64,000 nt of DNA from Cyanophora paradoxa (lineage: Eukaryota; Glaucocystophyceae; Cyanophorales; Cyanophoraceae): the NCBI GenBank assembly GCA_004431415.1, contig QPMI01000484.1, positions 202,437 to 266,436 on the forward strand. The letters are read 5' to 3'. The notes beneath the pieces were generated by a model that had not been told where the DNA came from, ran no database searches, and saw only the letters and a list, made by a program, of their open reading frames with translations. A program made the translations under genes and the position numbers. Of this stretch, positions 1 to 11,460 are shown in pieces; position 1 is the stretch's first letter, and every line of letters starts with the position of its first letter.

Positions 1-76
1 TGAAGGTACAGAATCTTCGATACCCCTAGCGATTAACCCACAACCGAACCGTGCCTGCCTTTCGGTCTCTTGGCAG

Positions 77-1508
77 GCGTGCCACGAGGCGCTCGCGAAT
101 CCGGCGGCTGTCTATCGCGAGGACCCGGAGAACGAGGCCTTCACAAGGATACGCTCCAAGCCCGAGATAGTGGTGCGCCCGGGGGGTAAGGGAGCGTGGG
201 GGGGGTACGTACATGAACTGAACTTCGACGCAGGAGAAGTACGGGACAGGCCGTGTATCACACAACAGCATGCCAGCGCTGAAGCAAGTCACAGCGGCGC
301 TGGAGCAGATCGGTGCAAAGTCGGACGTCCCCAATCACCGCCTCTTGAACCGCGGGGACCGATCCCACAGCTCCGGAGAGGAGTATCCGGAGGTGGACGA
401 ACTGGGGGCGACCGCGTTCAAGGTGAGGGTCGACAAAGTACAGGAGGTGAGCACGTTCCTGGCGCCATCGTCGTCGCGGCGGCTCACGCAATTCGCAGCC
501 AAATGCGCAGGGGATTATGGAGGAGGTGGAGCAAGAGGTCGAGCTGTACGTCCGCCCACCGTACACGCGACGGAACAAGGCCGTGTGGATGGGAACAGCC
601 GAGCGCCCCATTCCAATACCCTCCTCTCCTTGCTCTACAGACGGTATGTGTACCCCCGCCCGTCATGTCCTCTGTCAGCGGTCTTTTCTGATTTCTCGTC
701 GCAGAGTCGCGAACACCGAGAACCGCTTCCTTAACCAGATGAGCACCACCCTGAAGGCGAAGCTGCACATGTTTCCCGCAATGACGCGGGAGGAGAACGG
801 CTATCGTTCAGTGCGCGACAGCGTTGCGGAAATCGCAACTGCGGTGCGCGGGGCGAGAGCCTCGAGCCCTGCAGTGCGCGCATACGTGGAGGTTCTTGCC
901 CGACTCCCACCCAACGACGGAGACCTGGCGTGCACGGCCCGGCAAGGCCTAGGTGCATGCACCGTCGCATGCGAAGTCCGACGGCTCGACGACGTGACGC
1001 CGGAGGCGATCATGCACATCCTGAAGAGCTTCAAGAACCTGGAGTGGGACCACTGGCCGTGCGTCCTTTCCTTTCTTTTCTTTCATTCTGTCTTTCTTCC
1101 CCCCTTCTCTTTCTTACTTTCTCTTCCTTTCCTTTCCTTTTTCTATCTGTAACGGTGTCGTTGCGCAGCGTGCCGATCATGACACTGGTTGCAGGGGTGG
1201 TGCATGCGATCGTCGAGCTCTCTGATCCAGCATACCAGATGAACGCGCGCACGACCGCTGGGTCTACTTTCAAAGCGAAGTGCCGGGTCGACCGCGTCCT
1301 GGAGGTCCTGTTTTCCCCGCGCTGGGGCCGGGTGGTGTGCAGTGGCCACCACCTGCGCGATCCCACAGCATGCGCACCATTTGTGGCCGCCTCCACAGAG
1401 TGGTTCCGCGCGCCCCGCGCGGGGCATCCTGACATCTTCGCGAACGAAGAGCAGGCAAAAGGGCTCCTGCAGCGGTGCAAGGCTTTCGTAGGACTGCAGA
1501 TTGCCTGA
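77..1508 (+). CDS. unrecognised multi-exon host gene, 3' part (5' end outside window or unclear)
   Basis: I do not recognise this protein. Coding-like segments on the plus strand are separated by short GT-AG introns. The probable exons are about 77-169, 234-422, 511-643, 705-1058 and 1169-1508, ending in TGA. The intron at 1059-1168 is a clear case: a GTGCGT donor, a long T/C tract and a GCGCAG acceptor, and it joins in phase. The third and fourth exons do not join in phase as I read them, so that boundary or a base is wrong. The fourth exon encodes a helical, charged stretch (ANTENRFLNQMSTTLKAKL onward), and the last exon begins PIMTLVAGVVHAIVELSDP. I see no catalytic motif, signal peptide or membrane segment. 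Function is unknown; that it is a gene rests on open frames, codon bias and the clean final intron. Confidence 0.5.
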
Positions 1509-2507
1509 TTCCGCTTGCAGATAGTGTAGGGTTCTACGACAGCGTTGGTTTTGTAAGAGATCAATTTCAGGAGGGTGATCCCTGTACCCTTCGATCGCAA
1601 GTTAGCCACCGGTGGCTAACTTCGGGGGGAATGAAGGGGGGGGAGAAGCGCAGGGGGGACGAATAGCAAAAAAAACCAACTTCCGCGCGCCCGGCCGGCG
1701 CCATGCATGCAGCTGCAGCGCGCGAACGTCAACACCGCCCGATGCGCATGTGCACTGCCGTGCGCGCGCCGTGCTCAGCCCCGCGGCGCCACGCCCGCCC
1801 GGCAGGCGACGTCGCCGCGCCCGCGCACGCGAGGAGTACACATCGCTGGCTTCATCGGCTCACCCGCGGCGCCGGCGGCGCGCTAGCTACGCGCTTTCGC
1901 TTGTCCGAGGTGCACATCATCGAATTCTGCAGCCTTCGCCCCATCCTCGGCCGCTGTAAGGCGGCGCGCAGGGATTCGAGCTCTCAACCGGGTCTCATGG
2001 CGTCGGCCGGCGGGCCCAGCGCAAGCAGCTCTGAGTCAGTAGGTACGTGCCGGAACCGCCCCTCGGTCCTGCTTGGGCGCGCTTTCTTCCGATCCTTCTA
2101 AAAACCGTGATTTCGGGGCGACATTTTGGCACTATGTTCACTATGCCCGCCGGCCATGGGCTCGGATCGGGCCGGGGCCTTTTTTAAGCGATCGCCGGCG
2201 CCGCGTCCGTCGTCCGACGGTTCGCGCTAGCGATTGCCCCGGAGTACTCGGTACCAGGGCCTGGCGGTCGCCGAAGCGATGAGAAGGCTCAAAGTTTAAC
2301 AGCTCTATGTACATTCACATGAATTTTTCTGAATTCGAATTCCATGCATCATGAAGTGTTCGTTCATCCTCGAACCATCGTCTACCTCTACCCCCGGGCC
2401 GGCCCCGGCCCCCGGTCTGAAACGGGTACAGCCCTCCAGGGTCTTGGCCGTCGTCGGGGCACCCGAAGGCTTGGCGCGCGCGATGGCGACTGTCCCGGCA
2501 ATCCGGC
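1509..2507. other. intergenic region, no gene seen
   Basis: No convincing coding segment. It holds a perfect 24-bp palindrome at 1599-1622, a G-rich run near 1624-1650 and GC-rich sequence with many stops in the likely frames. The stretch from about 2290 is probably the upstream region of the uL22m gene, though its exact first exon is uncertain. Confidence 0.5.
1599..1622. repeat. perfect 24-bp palindrome
   Basis: AAGTTAGCCACC is followed directly by its exact reverse complement, with no spacer. It lies about 90 bp after the stop codon of the upstream gene, so it could act in 3' end formation or as a binding site for a dimeric protein; neither is shown. Confidence 0.7.
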
Positions 2508-3665
2508 GTGCTGCCGCTGCCACCGGGGCCGGTCCGCCACCCGCGCCGTCGCCATCGGCCCATCCTCGCACGCCCGCGCTCACCGGTCGTTCCTGCAGGT
2601 CTTCGGACGATCCAGGCAGCGGCGCCAGTCCACAGCACAGCATCCCGGGCGCCTTCCCTCGCTCTCGGCCTTGGGCCGCTTCCGGCGCGTCCGGCGGCGC
2701 TCTTCTCGCGGGCTCTCAGCGGCCTCGCCGTGTCGATGCACGCGGCGTCCCTGTCTCCCGCCGCGGGGCCTGCAGCGGCGGCGGCGAGCGTAGCGGCGAA
2801 CAGGCAGATCGGGGGCGTGCGCGGCATGTCCATCCTGGACAAGTTCCTCGGCACAAAGGAGCAGCCGACCGTGAAGCGAGTCTCTGCTGACGACGCGATG
2901 CCGAGCGGCATCCTCGCCAAGCTGGGCGACATCGCCGAGGAAGACGACGGGACTGTCTACGTCCCGAAGCCCGGCGAGCGCCTCGCGCCCTTCGCGAAGC
3001 GCAACTACGCGGCGATCGAGACGCGCGACATCAGATGCAGCCCCTACAAGCTCAACGACGTCGCGAAGATGATCCGCGGCCTGTCGGCGGACGTCGCGCT
3101 CAGGCAGCTCACGCTCTGCCCGCGGCGAGTCGGCCGCGAGGTCGTCCTGCACACGCTTCGGGAGGCGCTCAAGCTCGCCGCCGAGAGCTACAAGCTGGAG
3201 CGTTCCCGCCTCTTCGTCTGTGCGCGCCCACGGCCCCGGCCCGCCGCGCCCCGGCTTCGAGCGCTTCCGCGCCGCGCCGGCCGCCGCCGACCCCGCGGCC
3301 GCAGGGCAAGCGTTCGTGGGCAAGGGAGTGTACCTCAAGCGCATCACGTACCACAACAAGGTGCCGCCGGGTACCCCCGGTCGCCCTCCTCGCGCCAACT
3401 TCGCCGCGCAGGGCCGCCACGGGAAGCGGTTCCGCTACTTCTCGCGCCTCACCCTCGTCCTGGCGCTGCGGCCGACCGAGGAGCAGAAGGCCGCCGCCGC
3501 CGCCGCCGTGCGCCGCCGCGCCCGCCGCCGCCGCCCTCGCGGCGTCGTAACCGTTTCGATCCGCAGGAGAAGGCGAAGAAGGCGGCACCAAAGAAGAAGC
3601 GCATGCTGGTTCGGATATTCGGCGGCAAGCCCGCGCCGACCATCCGCGCCTCTCTGTCCCGGTAG
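2508..3665 (+). CDS. mitochondrial large-subunit ribosomal protein uL22m (MRPL22-like)
   Basis: This looks like the L22/uL22 family, which lines the peptide exit tunnel of the large ribosomal subunit. The core helix is read from RDIRCSPYKLNDVAKMIRGL, followed by VALRQLTLCPRRVGREVV and LREALKLAAESYKLERSRLFV. After an intron comes the beta-hairpin part (AFVGKGVYLKRITYHNK, then GRHGKRFRYFSRLTLVL). Exons are roughly 2508 or 2736 to 3219, 3305-3360, 3412 to about 3501, and 3567-3665; the phases agree at 3219/3305 and 3360/3412. The upstream in-frame ATG at 2508 would add a long Arg/Pro/Ala-rich leader that could be a mitochondrial presequence; the ATG at 2736 gives a shorter one. The last exon encodes a basic tail (EKAKKAAPKKKRMLVRIFGG). 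Mitochondrial rather than plastid targeting is inference. Confidence 0.75.
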   Translation: MLPLPPGPVRHPRRRHRPILARPRSPVVPAGLRTIQAAAPVHSTASRAPSLALGLGPLPARPAALFSRALSGLAVSMHAASLSPAAGPAAAAASVAANRQIGGVRGMSILDKFLGTKEQPTVKRVSADDAMPSGILAKLGDIAEEDDGTVYVPKPGERLAPFAKRNYAAIETRDIRCSPYKLNDVAKMIRGLSADVALRQLTLCPRRVGREVVLHTLREALKLAAESYKLERSRLFVCARPRPRPAAPRLRALPRRAGRRRPRGRRASVRGQGSVPQAHHVPQQGAAGYPRSPSSRQLRRAGPPREAVPLLLAPHPRPGAAADRGAEGRRRRRRAPPRPPPPPSRRRNRFDPQEKAKKAAPKKKRMLVRIFGGKPAPTIRASLSR

Positions 3666-3730
3666 GTAGCCAGCTAGCTAGCAAGACTGTAGGAATTCTT
3701 TTCAGCGAGGAGAAGCGCGGGACGCTATTT

Positions 3731-6129
3731 TTAGGGCGGGAGTGCGAGCGGCCGGCCCGCGAGGAGGGCGAGGAGAAGGGGTGGGGGGTACAGCCAGGCG
3801 AGGGGGGGCCGGAGGGCGCGGGCCCATGGCTCGAGAGCGCAGGCGAGGCGGCAGGGGGCGTGCTGCGCGGCGCCCGTAAGTAAAGGCGCGGGGACAGGGC
3901 GGGGCGCGGGCGCGGGCGGGAGGGGGGCGGCGTGCCTGCAGGTGCACCGCGCCGCTCGGGGAGAGGGCGAGGCGGAGCCCGCCTGGGGGGGAATGAGAGG
4001 CAGAAGGGGACGAGGACGCGGGGACAGGCGAACCGGGGTACAGGGCCGGCCAAACGATGAGGGACACGAGGCGGAGGAGGGGTACGGCGGCGGCCGCGCG
4101 GGCGGCTGCGGGAGGGGGGGGGGGGGGGGGGGGGCGGGTCGGGGAAGGAAAGGGGGTACCGGGGAACGAGCGGCGCCGAGCGGACAGGCGCACCGGCCGA
4201 GAGGGCGCAGCGGGCGGCGCCGAGAGCGACGTGAAGGAGGGCGAAGGATAGGTAGTAGGCGAGCTGCGTGTACCCCCCTCAGGGACGTCCCGGGGGCGCG
4301 GAAGGACGGGGGTGGGGGAGGGGGGCAAGTACGGTGGTGGGTACGGTGAAAGAGACGACGGTGAAGACGACGGCTCCCAGGAGGACGGCGTCGAGCCCGG
4401 GGCGGGCGCTGTCGACGCGGCGGCGCAGCGGGTTCCACTTCTTCCCTCGGAAGAGCCGCCACAGCCCCGCCAGGAGCCCCAGCTGCCGGACGCTCAAAAG
4501 AAGCGGGGGGCAAGAGGGGGAGGGGGTACGTGCCTGGGCGGCGTAGAGGCGGCGAACGAAGGCGTAGGCGGCGGCGGTGGGTACGCCATAGAGCCTCGCG
4601 GCGTCCGAGGCGATCGCCAGAAGGCCCGAGGCGCCTGTGGCCGCGCCGAGGGCCGCCGACAAGGCCGGGGGGGGCAGCCAAGGCTGGGGGAGGGATCCGG
4701 AGAGGGCCTCCCGCGCGACTGAGGGGGAAGTAGGTGAGGGGTAGAGGGGCTGGGGTGCGGAACCTATCCGGGCGAGCGCGCACGGGTACAGGCGCGGAGG
4801 AGGGAGAGGAAGATGCCGCCCAGGGTACGCGATAGGTCGGCGTTGAGCTTGAAGCCGGCGGGGGCGCCCATGAGCCACCTGCGCAACCCCGTCAGTTAGG
4901 AGGGGCGGAGCGCTGGGGACGCGCGAGAGGCGGCCGCACTCGACGTGGGCAGAGACGGCGCCCTCCGAAGCGACGGAGAAGGGCGCAAGGCACGCCGCGA
5001 GGCTGCGAAGGCTAGCGCTTTAGACGAGCGGCGGAGAGGAGCGAGAGGAACGTTCGCCCAGCGCTCGCTCACAGGCCGCGTCCCGGGGGGTAGTGGAGGA
5101 GGAGAACGGCGGCGGCGGCCCCCAGGGCCGAGTCCAGCGCGAGGGACGCGGCGGCTTCGGCGCGGCGGATTCTTCGGCGCGCGGGGCACGCGGCGGCGCC
5201 CCCGCCCCCGTCCACAGAGGCCGCCGCGAGCCGCTCAAGACGCCCGCAGCAGGAATCCACTGCGCGCCTGCGTCAGCCGCGAGCGACGCACCGGCGCGAA
5301 TCGAGAGCGGCGGCGCGAGGCGACCAGCGCACCCAAGGCCAAGTAGGTTCGAAGGAGAGGCGCGGGTCCCGTCTCGGCCGAGGCGAGCGCGGCGAGGAAG
5401 ACGAGGAGCCGGCCGAGAAGCGACTTCGACGGCGCCCGGCTCCGCTGTTGTTCTTGTTGTTCGTGCGCCGTTTTGGGGAGAGGATCGAGCGTCGAGCGGG
5501 GGGCGGGCCGATCGCTCTCCCGGCCCTGCAGCGCGGCCTGGACCTCTGCCGCCCGATTCGCCTGTGCGCATTTGAATTCACGGATGATGCCGAGCGAGCG
5601 GGGCCAGCGCACGCATTCGACGGCTGCGGCGAGCTGCGTGTCTGGCGCCTCGTCATCGACGCCCGAGTGCCAGTAGCGCTGCCTCGCATCGTACGTAACC
5701 ACAGCGATCTCCTGCCCGTCCTCGCCCATGGCTCGCAGCTCGCCAGCATCGACCCAGGCGCGAACGCAGCTCGCCGCTGCGGGCGAATGCGCGTGAGCGG
5801 AGCGGTGCGCGACGCGCGTCCGGCGAACCGCGCGAGGGATCGTCTTCAGCCGCCCAGCGTCCGAGCACGCAGAGGCCGGGCACGGCGATCTGCTGGGCAA
5901 CCCACTGCGTCTTGCGCTCCGCTTCCTTCGCACGCACAGCGCTCAGCGGACGTTCGGGGGGTTCGAAGCTCCGCACCTCGAACCCAAGGCCGATCGGGAG
6001 CATGCCAAGCACGACTCTCCAGCGGCTCTCGGGGCTGTGCACGCCAACCAGCCACGCCGGCCGGCCGGGGAGGCCGCGCGGGAGGAGTAGCATCCCTAAG
6101 AATTGCGGTGCCCCTGGGACCGAGATCAA
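3731..6129 (-). CDS. GPI1/PIG-Q, subunit of GPI-GlcNAc transferase
   Basis: Gpi1/PIG-Q is a membrane subunit of the ER complex that adds GlcNAc to phosphatidylinositol in the first step of GPI-anchor synthesis. The family signature is unmistakable: WLMGAPAGFKLNADLSRTLG (near 4850-4890), then GLWRLFRGKKWNPLRRRVDS and LDAVLLGAVVFTVVSFTVPT (near 4350-4480), then YYLSFALLHVALGAARCALS (near 4200-4255) and GGLRLALSPSGAVHLQ (near 3945-3995). The N-terminal region begins LLLPRGLPGRPAWLVGVHSP at about 6090, and a middle exon carries SLALDSALGAAAAVLLLHYP. At least seven exons are needed; boundaries are approximate. The start is the ATG at 6129 or at 6096. The last exon runs into a hydrophobic C-terminus and stops at 3731. 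It faces DPH6 head to head. Confidence 0.8.
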
Positions 6130-6134
6130 ATTGG
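6097..6134. promoter_or_regulatory. shared bidirectional start region between GPI1 and DPH6
   Basis: The ATG of DPH6 is at 6135 on the plus strand, and the GPI1 reading frame opens at 6129 or, more likely, 6096 on the minus strand. The two genes therefore share a start region of at most about 40 bp, and their 5' UTRs must overlap. I see no TATA box. Confidence 0.45.
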
Positions 6135-8881
6135 ATGGCGCAGGCGCAGTACAACGTCGTGGCGCTGATATCGGGAGGCAAAGACTCCTGTTTCAACGTC
6201 CTGAAGTGCATCGAGTACGGGCATCGGGTCGTCGCGCTCGCGAACCTGCACCCGGCGGAGGAGGGTCGCGGTGCGCCAGGCGCCAGCGCGGGTCGCGGCG
6301 CGGTCGAAGGCTAACGTCTCTACTCGCTCGCGCTTCGCCTGCACCACAGATGAGCTTGACAGCTTCATGTTCCAGACAGTCGGGCACAACGTGATCGAGG
6401 GCCTTGCGCAGTGCTTCGACCTGCCGCTCTTCCGGCGGGCAATCCGCGGCAGCTCGCAGAACCAATCGCTCTCGTACGTGCCGACCAAGGAGGACGAGGT
6501 CGAGGACCTGTACGAGCTCCTCAAGGATGTCAAGGTGCGCCCCACTTAGCTGCGCCCGCGCCCCGTCTCGCCCCGCTCTCCTCGCGTTAGCTACGTGCAC
6601 GTAGAAGCCGCCTGACGCCGCTCGGCGGCCTGTTCCGCAGGCGCGCATGCCCGAGGTCACCGCCGTCTCTTCGGGCGCCATTCTCTCCGACTACCAGCGG
6701 CTGCGCGTCGAGAACGTGTACGCGATTCGATCCGCGGTCTTTCTTCCAATCCTTTCGCTCACGGGGCGCCCGTGCGCAGGTGCTCGCGGCTGGGCCTGGT
6801 CTCGCTGGCGTACCTGTGGCGCTGCGACCAGCCGACGTTACTCCGCGAGATGATCGACGCGGGCCTCCACGCCGTCCTCATCAAAGTGGCGGCCATGGGC
6901 GCGCCCGTCCCGCCCCGCCCCGCCCCGCCCCGCCCCGCGCCCAGAACTGACCGGCGCCCGGCCGGGCCCGCCGCAGGGCTCGACCCCCGCCGGCACCTCG
7001 GCAAGTCTCTCGCCGAGATGTACCCCGAGCTTTGCCGACTGGTGCGCGCGAGATCGCGTACCCCCCTCGCCTTTCTATCCTGAAGCCGGTACCCCCGCAG
7101 AGGGCGCGGTACGGGTGCAACGAGTGCGGGGAGGGCGGGGAGTACGAGACGCTGGTGCTGGATTCCCCCGTCTTCCGCCGGCGCCTCGTCATCGAGGAGG
7201 CGGAGACGATCTCCCACAGCGACGACGCGTTCGCTCCGGTGGCCTTCCTTCGCATCCGCCGCTTCCGCCTCGAGGAGAAGGAGGGGTACACGCCACTCCC
7301 GCCCCCGCTCCCCCCCGCCGCCCCCTCCGCCCCCGCCCCGCCGGCTCCCCCGCCGCCCGCCGAGGCCCCGCCCTCGCCGGCGCCCATTCGCGTGGCGCGC
7401 GCGGGGTACCCCCCTCGGGAGCTGCTCCACGTGGCGGGGATCGCCTCGGAGGGGGGTACCGGCCCCTCGGCCTCCCCCGGGGAGGAGACGCGCCGGCTCC
7501 TGGCCCGCCTGGAGGCGGCCCTGGGGGGGTACGGCGCCTCCCTCTCGGACGCCTACTTCGTTCGCCTCTACGTGCGCCGCATGGCGGACTTCGCGGCCGT
7601 GAACGCCGCGTACGCCCCCTTCTTCCCCTCCTCTCCCCCCTCCCGGTGCGCGCGTACCCCCCTCCTCCTCCATCCCCCCTTCTGACGGCCCCTCAGTTCC
7701 TGCGTAGAGGCGCCCATAGACTGTGCGCTGCGGCTGGAGTGCCTGGCCGTGCGGGGCGGCGGCGGGGGCGGGGAGGAAGGAGAGGCCCGTCGGGCGCTGC
7801 ACGTGCAGAGCGTCTCGCGCTGGGCCTCTGCCTGCATCGGGCCCTACAGCCAGGCCAACGTCGTCGGCTCCACCGTGCACCTCTCGGGGGTACTGGGCCT
7901 CGTCCCCGAGACGATGCTGCTGGAGGCCGGCGGGGCCGGTCCGCAGGCGGCGCGCGCGCTCCGCAACGCGGCGCGCGTCCTCGAGGCGCTGGGCTCGGGC
8001 GTCGCCCGCCTGGTCTCATGCGTCGCGTTCGTGGCGGACCGCGGCGCGGCGGCGAGGGAGCAAGTGCGCGCCGCGGTGGACGCGGTCTTGGAGGAAGAGG
8101 GCCTCTCCCCCGTGCGTCCGACCTTCGCGAAGGCCTCATAGCTTTGCTTCTGACGCCTCCACACACGTACAGGGCTCGGCGGCGACGGCGGCGTGGGCGT
8201 GGGTGGAGGTGCCGGCGCTGCCCCGGGGCGCCCTCGTCGAGCTCGAGCTCACCGCCGCCGCCGGCGACGGGCGCGTGGGCGAGCCCGTCCGCGTCTCTGC
8301 TTCTTCTTCTTCGTCTTCGGGGGCCGGTGCGCTATGAGAGCTCACGCTTGAGCTTAAACTTGAGCTTGAGCTTTACCTCTAGATCCCCTAAGCTTAAGCT
8401 TTACCTTGGCTTTATTTCGAGCTCACCTCGCACGCCCCGCCCCGCCTCAGGAGCCGCCGCCGGGCCGCTCCAGACTCGCTCCGCGGCCTGCGCGGCGGGC
8501 GGGGCCTCGGGCGCCGCCTTCGTCACCCTCTCCTCTCCGCCCGCCGGGCCCGCGCCCGTGCCTCCGCCCTCCCCCGCGGCCCTCGCGGCGGCCCTCGCGG
8601 GGGCGCTGGCGGCCCTAAGGGGGCCCCTCGCCTCGGCCCTCGCCCCGCCGCCCCCGGAAGGGGACGACGCCCCTCCGCCCGTTCCGCCCACGGCCGAGCT
8701 TACGTCGGCGCGCCTCTTCTACCTGCCCGGAGCCCTGGGCCCGGACTTGGACCGGGCGGCTCTATTTTTAGAGCTGGAGGGGGCGCTGGGGGGGCCCGTC
8801 GCCCTGGCGCCGGCGCGCGCCCTCGAGCGCCCGGGGGACCTCTGCTGCCTCAACGCCGCCTTCGCGCCCGTTAGCAGATAG
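6135..8881 (+). CDS. DPH6: DPH6, diphthine-ammonia ligase with two YjgF/UK114-type domains
   Basis: DPH6 catalyses the ATP-dependent amidation of diphthine to diphthamide on elongation factor 2. The first exon holds the PP-loop ATPase motif ALISGGKDSCFN. Later exons give DELDSFMFQTVGHNVIEGLA, NQSLSYVPTKEDEVEDLYEL, SLAYLWRCDQPTLLREMIDA, HLGKSLAEMYPELCRL and YGCNECGEGGEYETLVLDSP, which are the family's conserved blocks in order. Downstream are two YjgF/YER057c/UK114-like domains (about 7400-7620 and 7800-8140), as in the plant and fungal long form. Clean splice joins are 6264/6350 (completing an Asp codon), 6534/6641 and 6715/6780; the fourth intron contains a CCCCG tandem repeat. The last exons (8180-8881) are Ala/Pro-rich, and the stop is TAG at 8879-8881. 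Confidence 0.85.
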
Positions 8882-9522
8882 CTGAATTTATTCGAAGCTG
8901 CAACATGAGTACTGCGACGAGGGAAAAGGGGCAAGGGGAGAGAAGACGCAGAAAAATTAAAAGAGGCAACCGAACTTCGTCAAGAAATAGCCGCAGGAAA
9001 GGGCCGGGGGGGCGCCGCGGCGGGGGGAAGGGGGGGGGGGGGGGGGGGGGAGGGGGGGGAGGAGGAGAGAAAGGGGCCCGGGGAAAGGGGGGGGAAACAG
9101 ACGGGGAGCCTGCAGCTGCGTGGGGGGAGCTTATTCTATGAAAACGAACTCACTCGCAGATCGCACGCCTCGCGATCCTACAGCATTGCTAGCAGCCCAA
9201 GCTCGAGTCCGCGCTCGAGCTCGTCGAATTCGTCGACGTCTCCAGTGGATGCAGTCCGATGCGCCGGATGCAGAGTGCGGGCGCGGCGGAAGCTTTAAGA
9301 TCTAGCTATAGACGCAGATTCAATGCTTGAATTAATATTCGAAAAATGGCTGAAATGGAAACATGGTTGCCTAGAAAAATGCTTGAGATTGAATACGAGG
9401 TCTAGCTTATAGGTAACAAGCTGTTTAGCTAAAGCACGCTTTCGCATGGGTTCAGAGTGATTATGAGGGCGGCGAAGAATTTGATCGAATGCGATCATGA
9501 CTGATCAAGATTATGATGACTG
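8882..9522. other. intergenic region with a poly-G tract
   Basis: No gene seen. It holds a purine-rich stretch with a G tract interrupted by single A residues (about 9027-9061), then AT-richer sequence up to the left end of the transposon-like element. Homopolymer lengths here are likely to be unreliable. Confidence 0.5.
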
Positions 9523-9572
9523 CACAGCAGAGTATGGGGGGGGTACCCATGGTAGCATTAGTTTGTATGGGA
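9523..9572 (+). repeat. left terminal inverted repeat of the 1.86-kb element
   Basis: It pairs with 11337-11386 with one T/C difference; both arms include the same run of eight G (or C) next to GTACCCATGG. Confidence 0.75.
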
Positions 9573-11336
9573 CTGCGGCCCCCCCCCTGACCATTCTGTG
9601 CAGTAACCATCAGCGCGCCGGGCGACGCGCTAGCACGCTCGTCGTCCTTAGCTAGGCCTTCCGGGCAGTGTGAAAGCAGTCCGGCCGACGGGGGCGCTCT
9701 GGCTCGGGAGATCGACTTGTAGCTAGTGCGGGTCGGCCGGGCCATCGGGAAGGCGCCCAGCGACCAGCTCACCGCATCATTAGTGAGCCTGGCATGCCGC
9801 AGACGAGCGGGCGCGCCACGCCCCGCCGCCTCTGGTCCGCTGGACTCTCCGAAAAGGTAACCGCCGCGCACTGCGAACGAAGGATCGGCGGAAGCTGACC
9901 ACCGGCGTCGCAGCGCCGACGCAGGACGTTACGAACGTAATGTGCATCTGATGAGAGTCTGCTGGTGCGCTGGGCTGGTCGCCGCGCGACCGGCCTGACC
10001 GACGCCCCCGCCAGGAGGCCGTGCACCAGCCGCGCATCTCGCCGGCGGGGCGCAGGTGCAGTCTCGCCTAGCATATGCGACTTAGCTAAGCTAACAGTGC
10101 TGATCAATGCTCGCAGCGCGCGCCGGGCGCCGCTCCTGGGCCGCCCGCTCTTGGTGGTGGTCGCCGCCCCTACGGAGTCGCCGTGGTGCGGGCGCGACCT
10201 TTTGCGTCCTTTCCTCAGCTTTGTTTTGATGTATACTACATGCAGGCAACCTGGGCGCACGGTGGGGCTCTTCGGGGCGGGCGTTTCTGGCGGAGAACGC
10301 CACCTGGTCCCCCTTCTGGGCCAGATCCCGCTGCTCCCCGTCGCTCTCCGCGTCTCCCTTGGATAGCGCATCGTCTAGATGGTTATGTACAATGAATCTA
10401 CGCGTTTCCCCGCTGCCGCGCCCGCGCCCCCGTCCCAGGATTTGGGTGTCACCACTGCACTGCTCCAGCAGAGCGCCCTGTGCGCCCAGCACGTCCTAGG
10501 GCGGCCGAGATGGATGAAAACATAGTATATTACATAGAAGCACATTCGGGAACGATCCAACGCGTCCGGGAAGCGCGGGCAAGGGGTCCGAGCCTGACCC
10601 CAAGTCCTTGCCACCACCACCGCCAGCCACCGAACGCAGCACGGCGCCCTGCACAGCGTGCGCGTGGTGCGAAACATAGTTAGTCTTGTGTAGGAACGCA
10701 GCTGGCGCGTGGGCTCTGCCGGGATGCGCACCGGAAGCGACCAGCACTGCGGCAGTGGCGGGCACCAAGCCAGAACGCGCGGCGGAGCCGCCCTGTGCTC
10801 CCGGCGTAAGCTGTTGACACAGCTGATGCCGCCTATGTGCTGCGGGCGACCGGCGAGGTCACAGGTGACCGGCGGCGGGCGAGCGGGCGGGCGCAGCGGG
10901 CGGACGGGACGGACTTCACTCCCGAGAGCGGACGATGGCGCCGATCGTCATGAAGCATGTTCAACATCTAAGAACACTGTTGAAGCACGTTAGGCCCACG
11001 CAGCAAGAGCGCCCGGGTCGCCGCACCTTCGAGAGCACGCCGCTCGGCGGGCGAGCGGGGCGGGCGGGCTGTAGCACCGCCAGTGCTGTTTGTATGACCT
11101 ATGCGTTGCTCCTGATACGCTGGCTGGTAGCCCGGCCGCCGCCGCCGCCATCCGACCTCGCTGGGCGCGCGACAAAGTCCGAAGTCCGACCCAGACGGAC
11201 AGGGCTGAGAGCAGACGACCAACTAGAGCTCGACGCGCTACATGGAAAAGCGATGCTCGCCGGAAGCGCTGATGCAGGGGTTTCACGGCGGACGCTGCCG
11301 AAGTTGTTTTTTTCAGCCCACCGGGGGTGCCACTTT

Positions 11337-11386
11337 TCCCATACAAACTGATGCTACCATGGGTACCCCCCCCATACTCTGCTGTG
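11337..11386 (-). repeat. right terminal inverted repeat of the 1.86-kb element
   Basis: It is the reverse complement of 9523-9572 with one mismatch and ends ...GCTGTG followed by CTG. Confidence 0.75.
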
Positions 11387-11460
11387 CTGGATTCGAATTC
11401 AGGCGGCCAGCAGCGCAGCCTGCAGCCGCCAAAGCACGCGCGCGCACACCGAGGTTATAA

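Larger units (their letters stand above)
9523..11386. mobile_element. non-autonomous DNA transposon-like element with 50-bp terminal inverted repeats
   Basis: The sequence from 9523 (CACAGCAGAGTATGGGGG onward) recurs in reverse complement up to 11386, giving inverted ends of 50 bp with a single mismatch. Both ends are bordered by the trinucleotide CTG (9520-9522 and 11387-11389), a possible 3-bp target duplication. CACNG ends and a 3-bp duplication resemble the CACTA/EnSpm superfamily; that assignment is inference. The 1.86-kb interior is GC-rich and shows no transposase motif or convincing gene in any frame, so it would depend on an element elsewhere. Confidence 0.65.
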
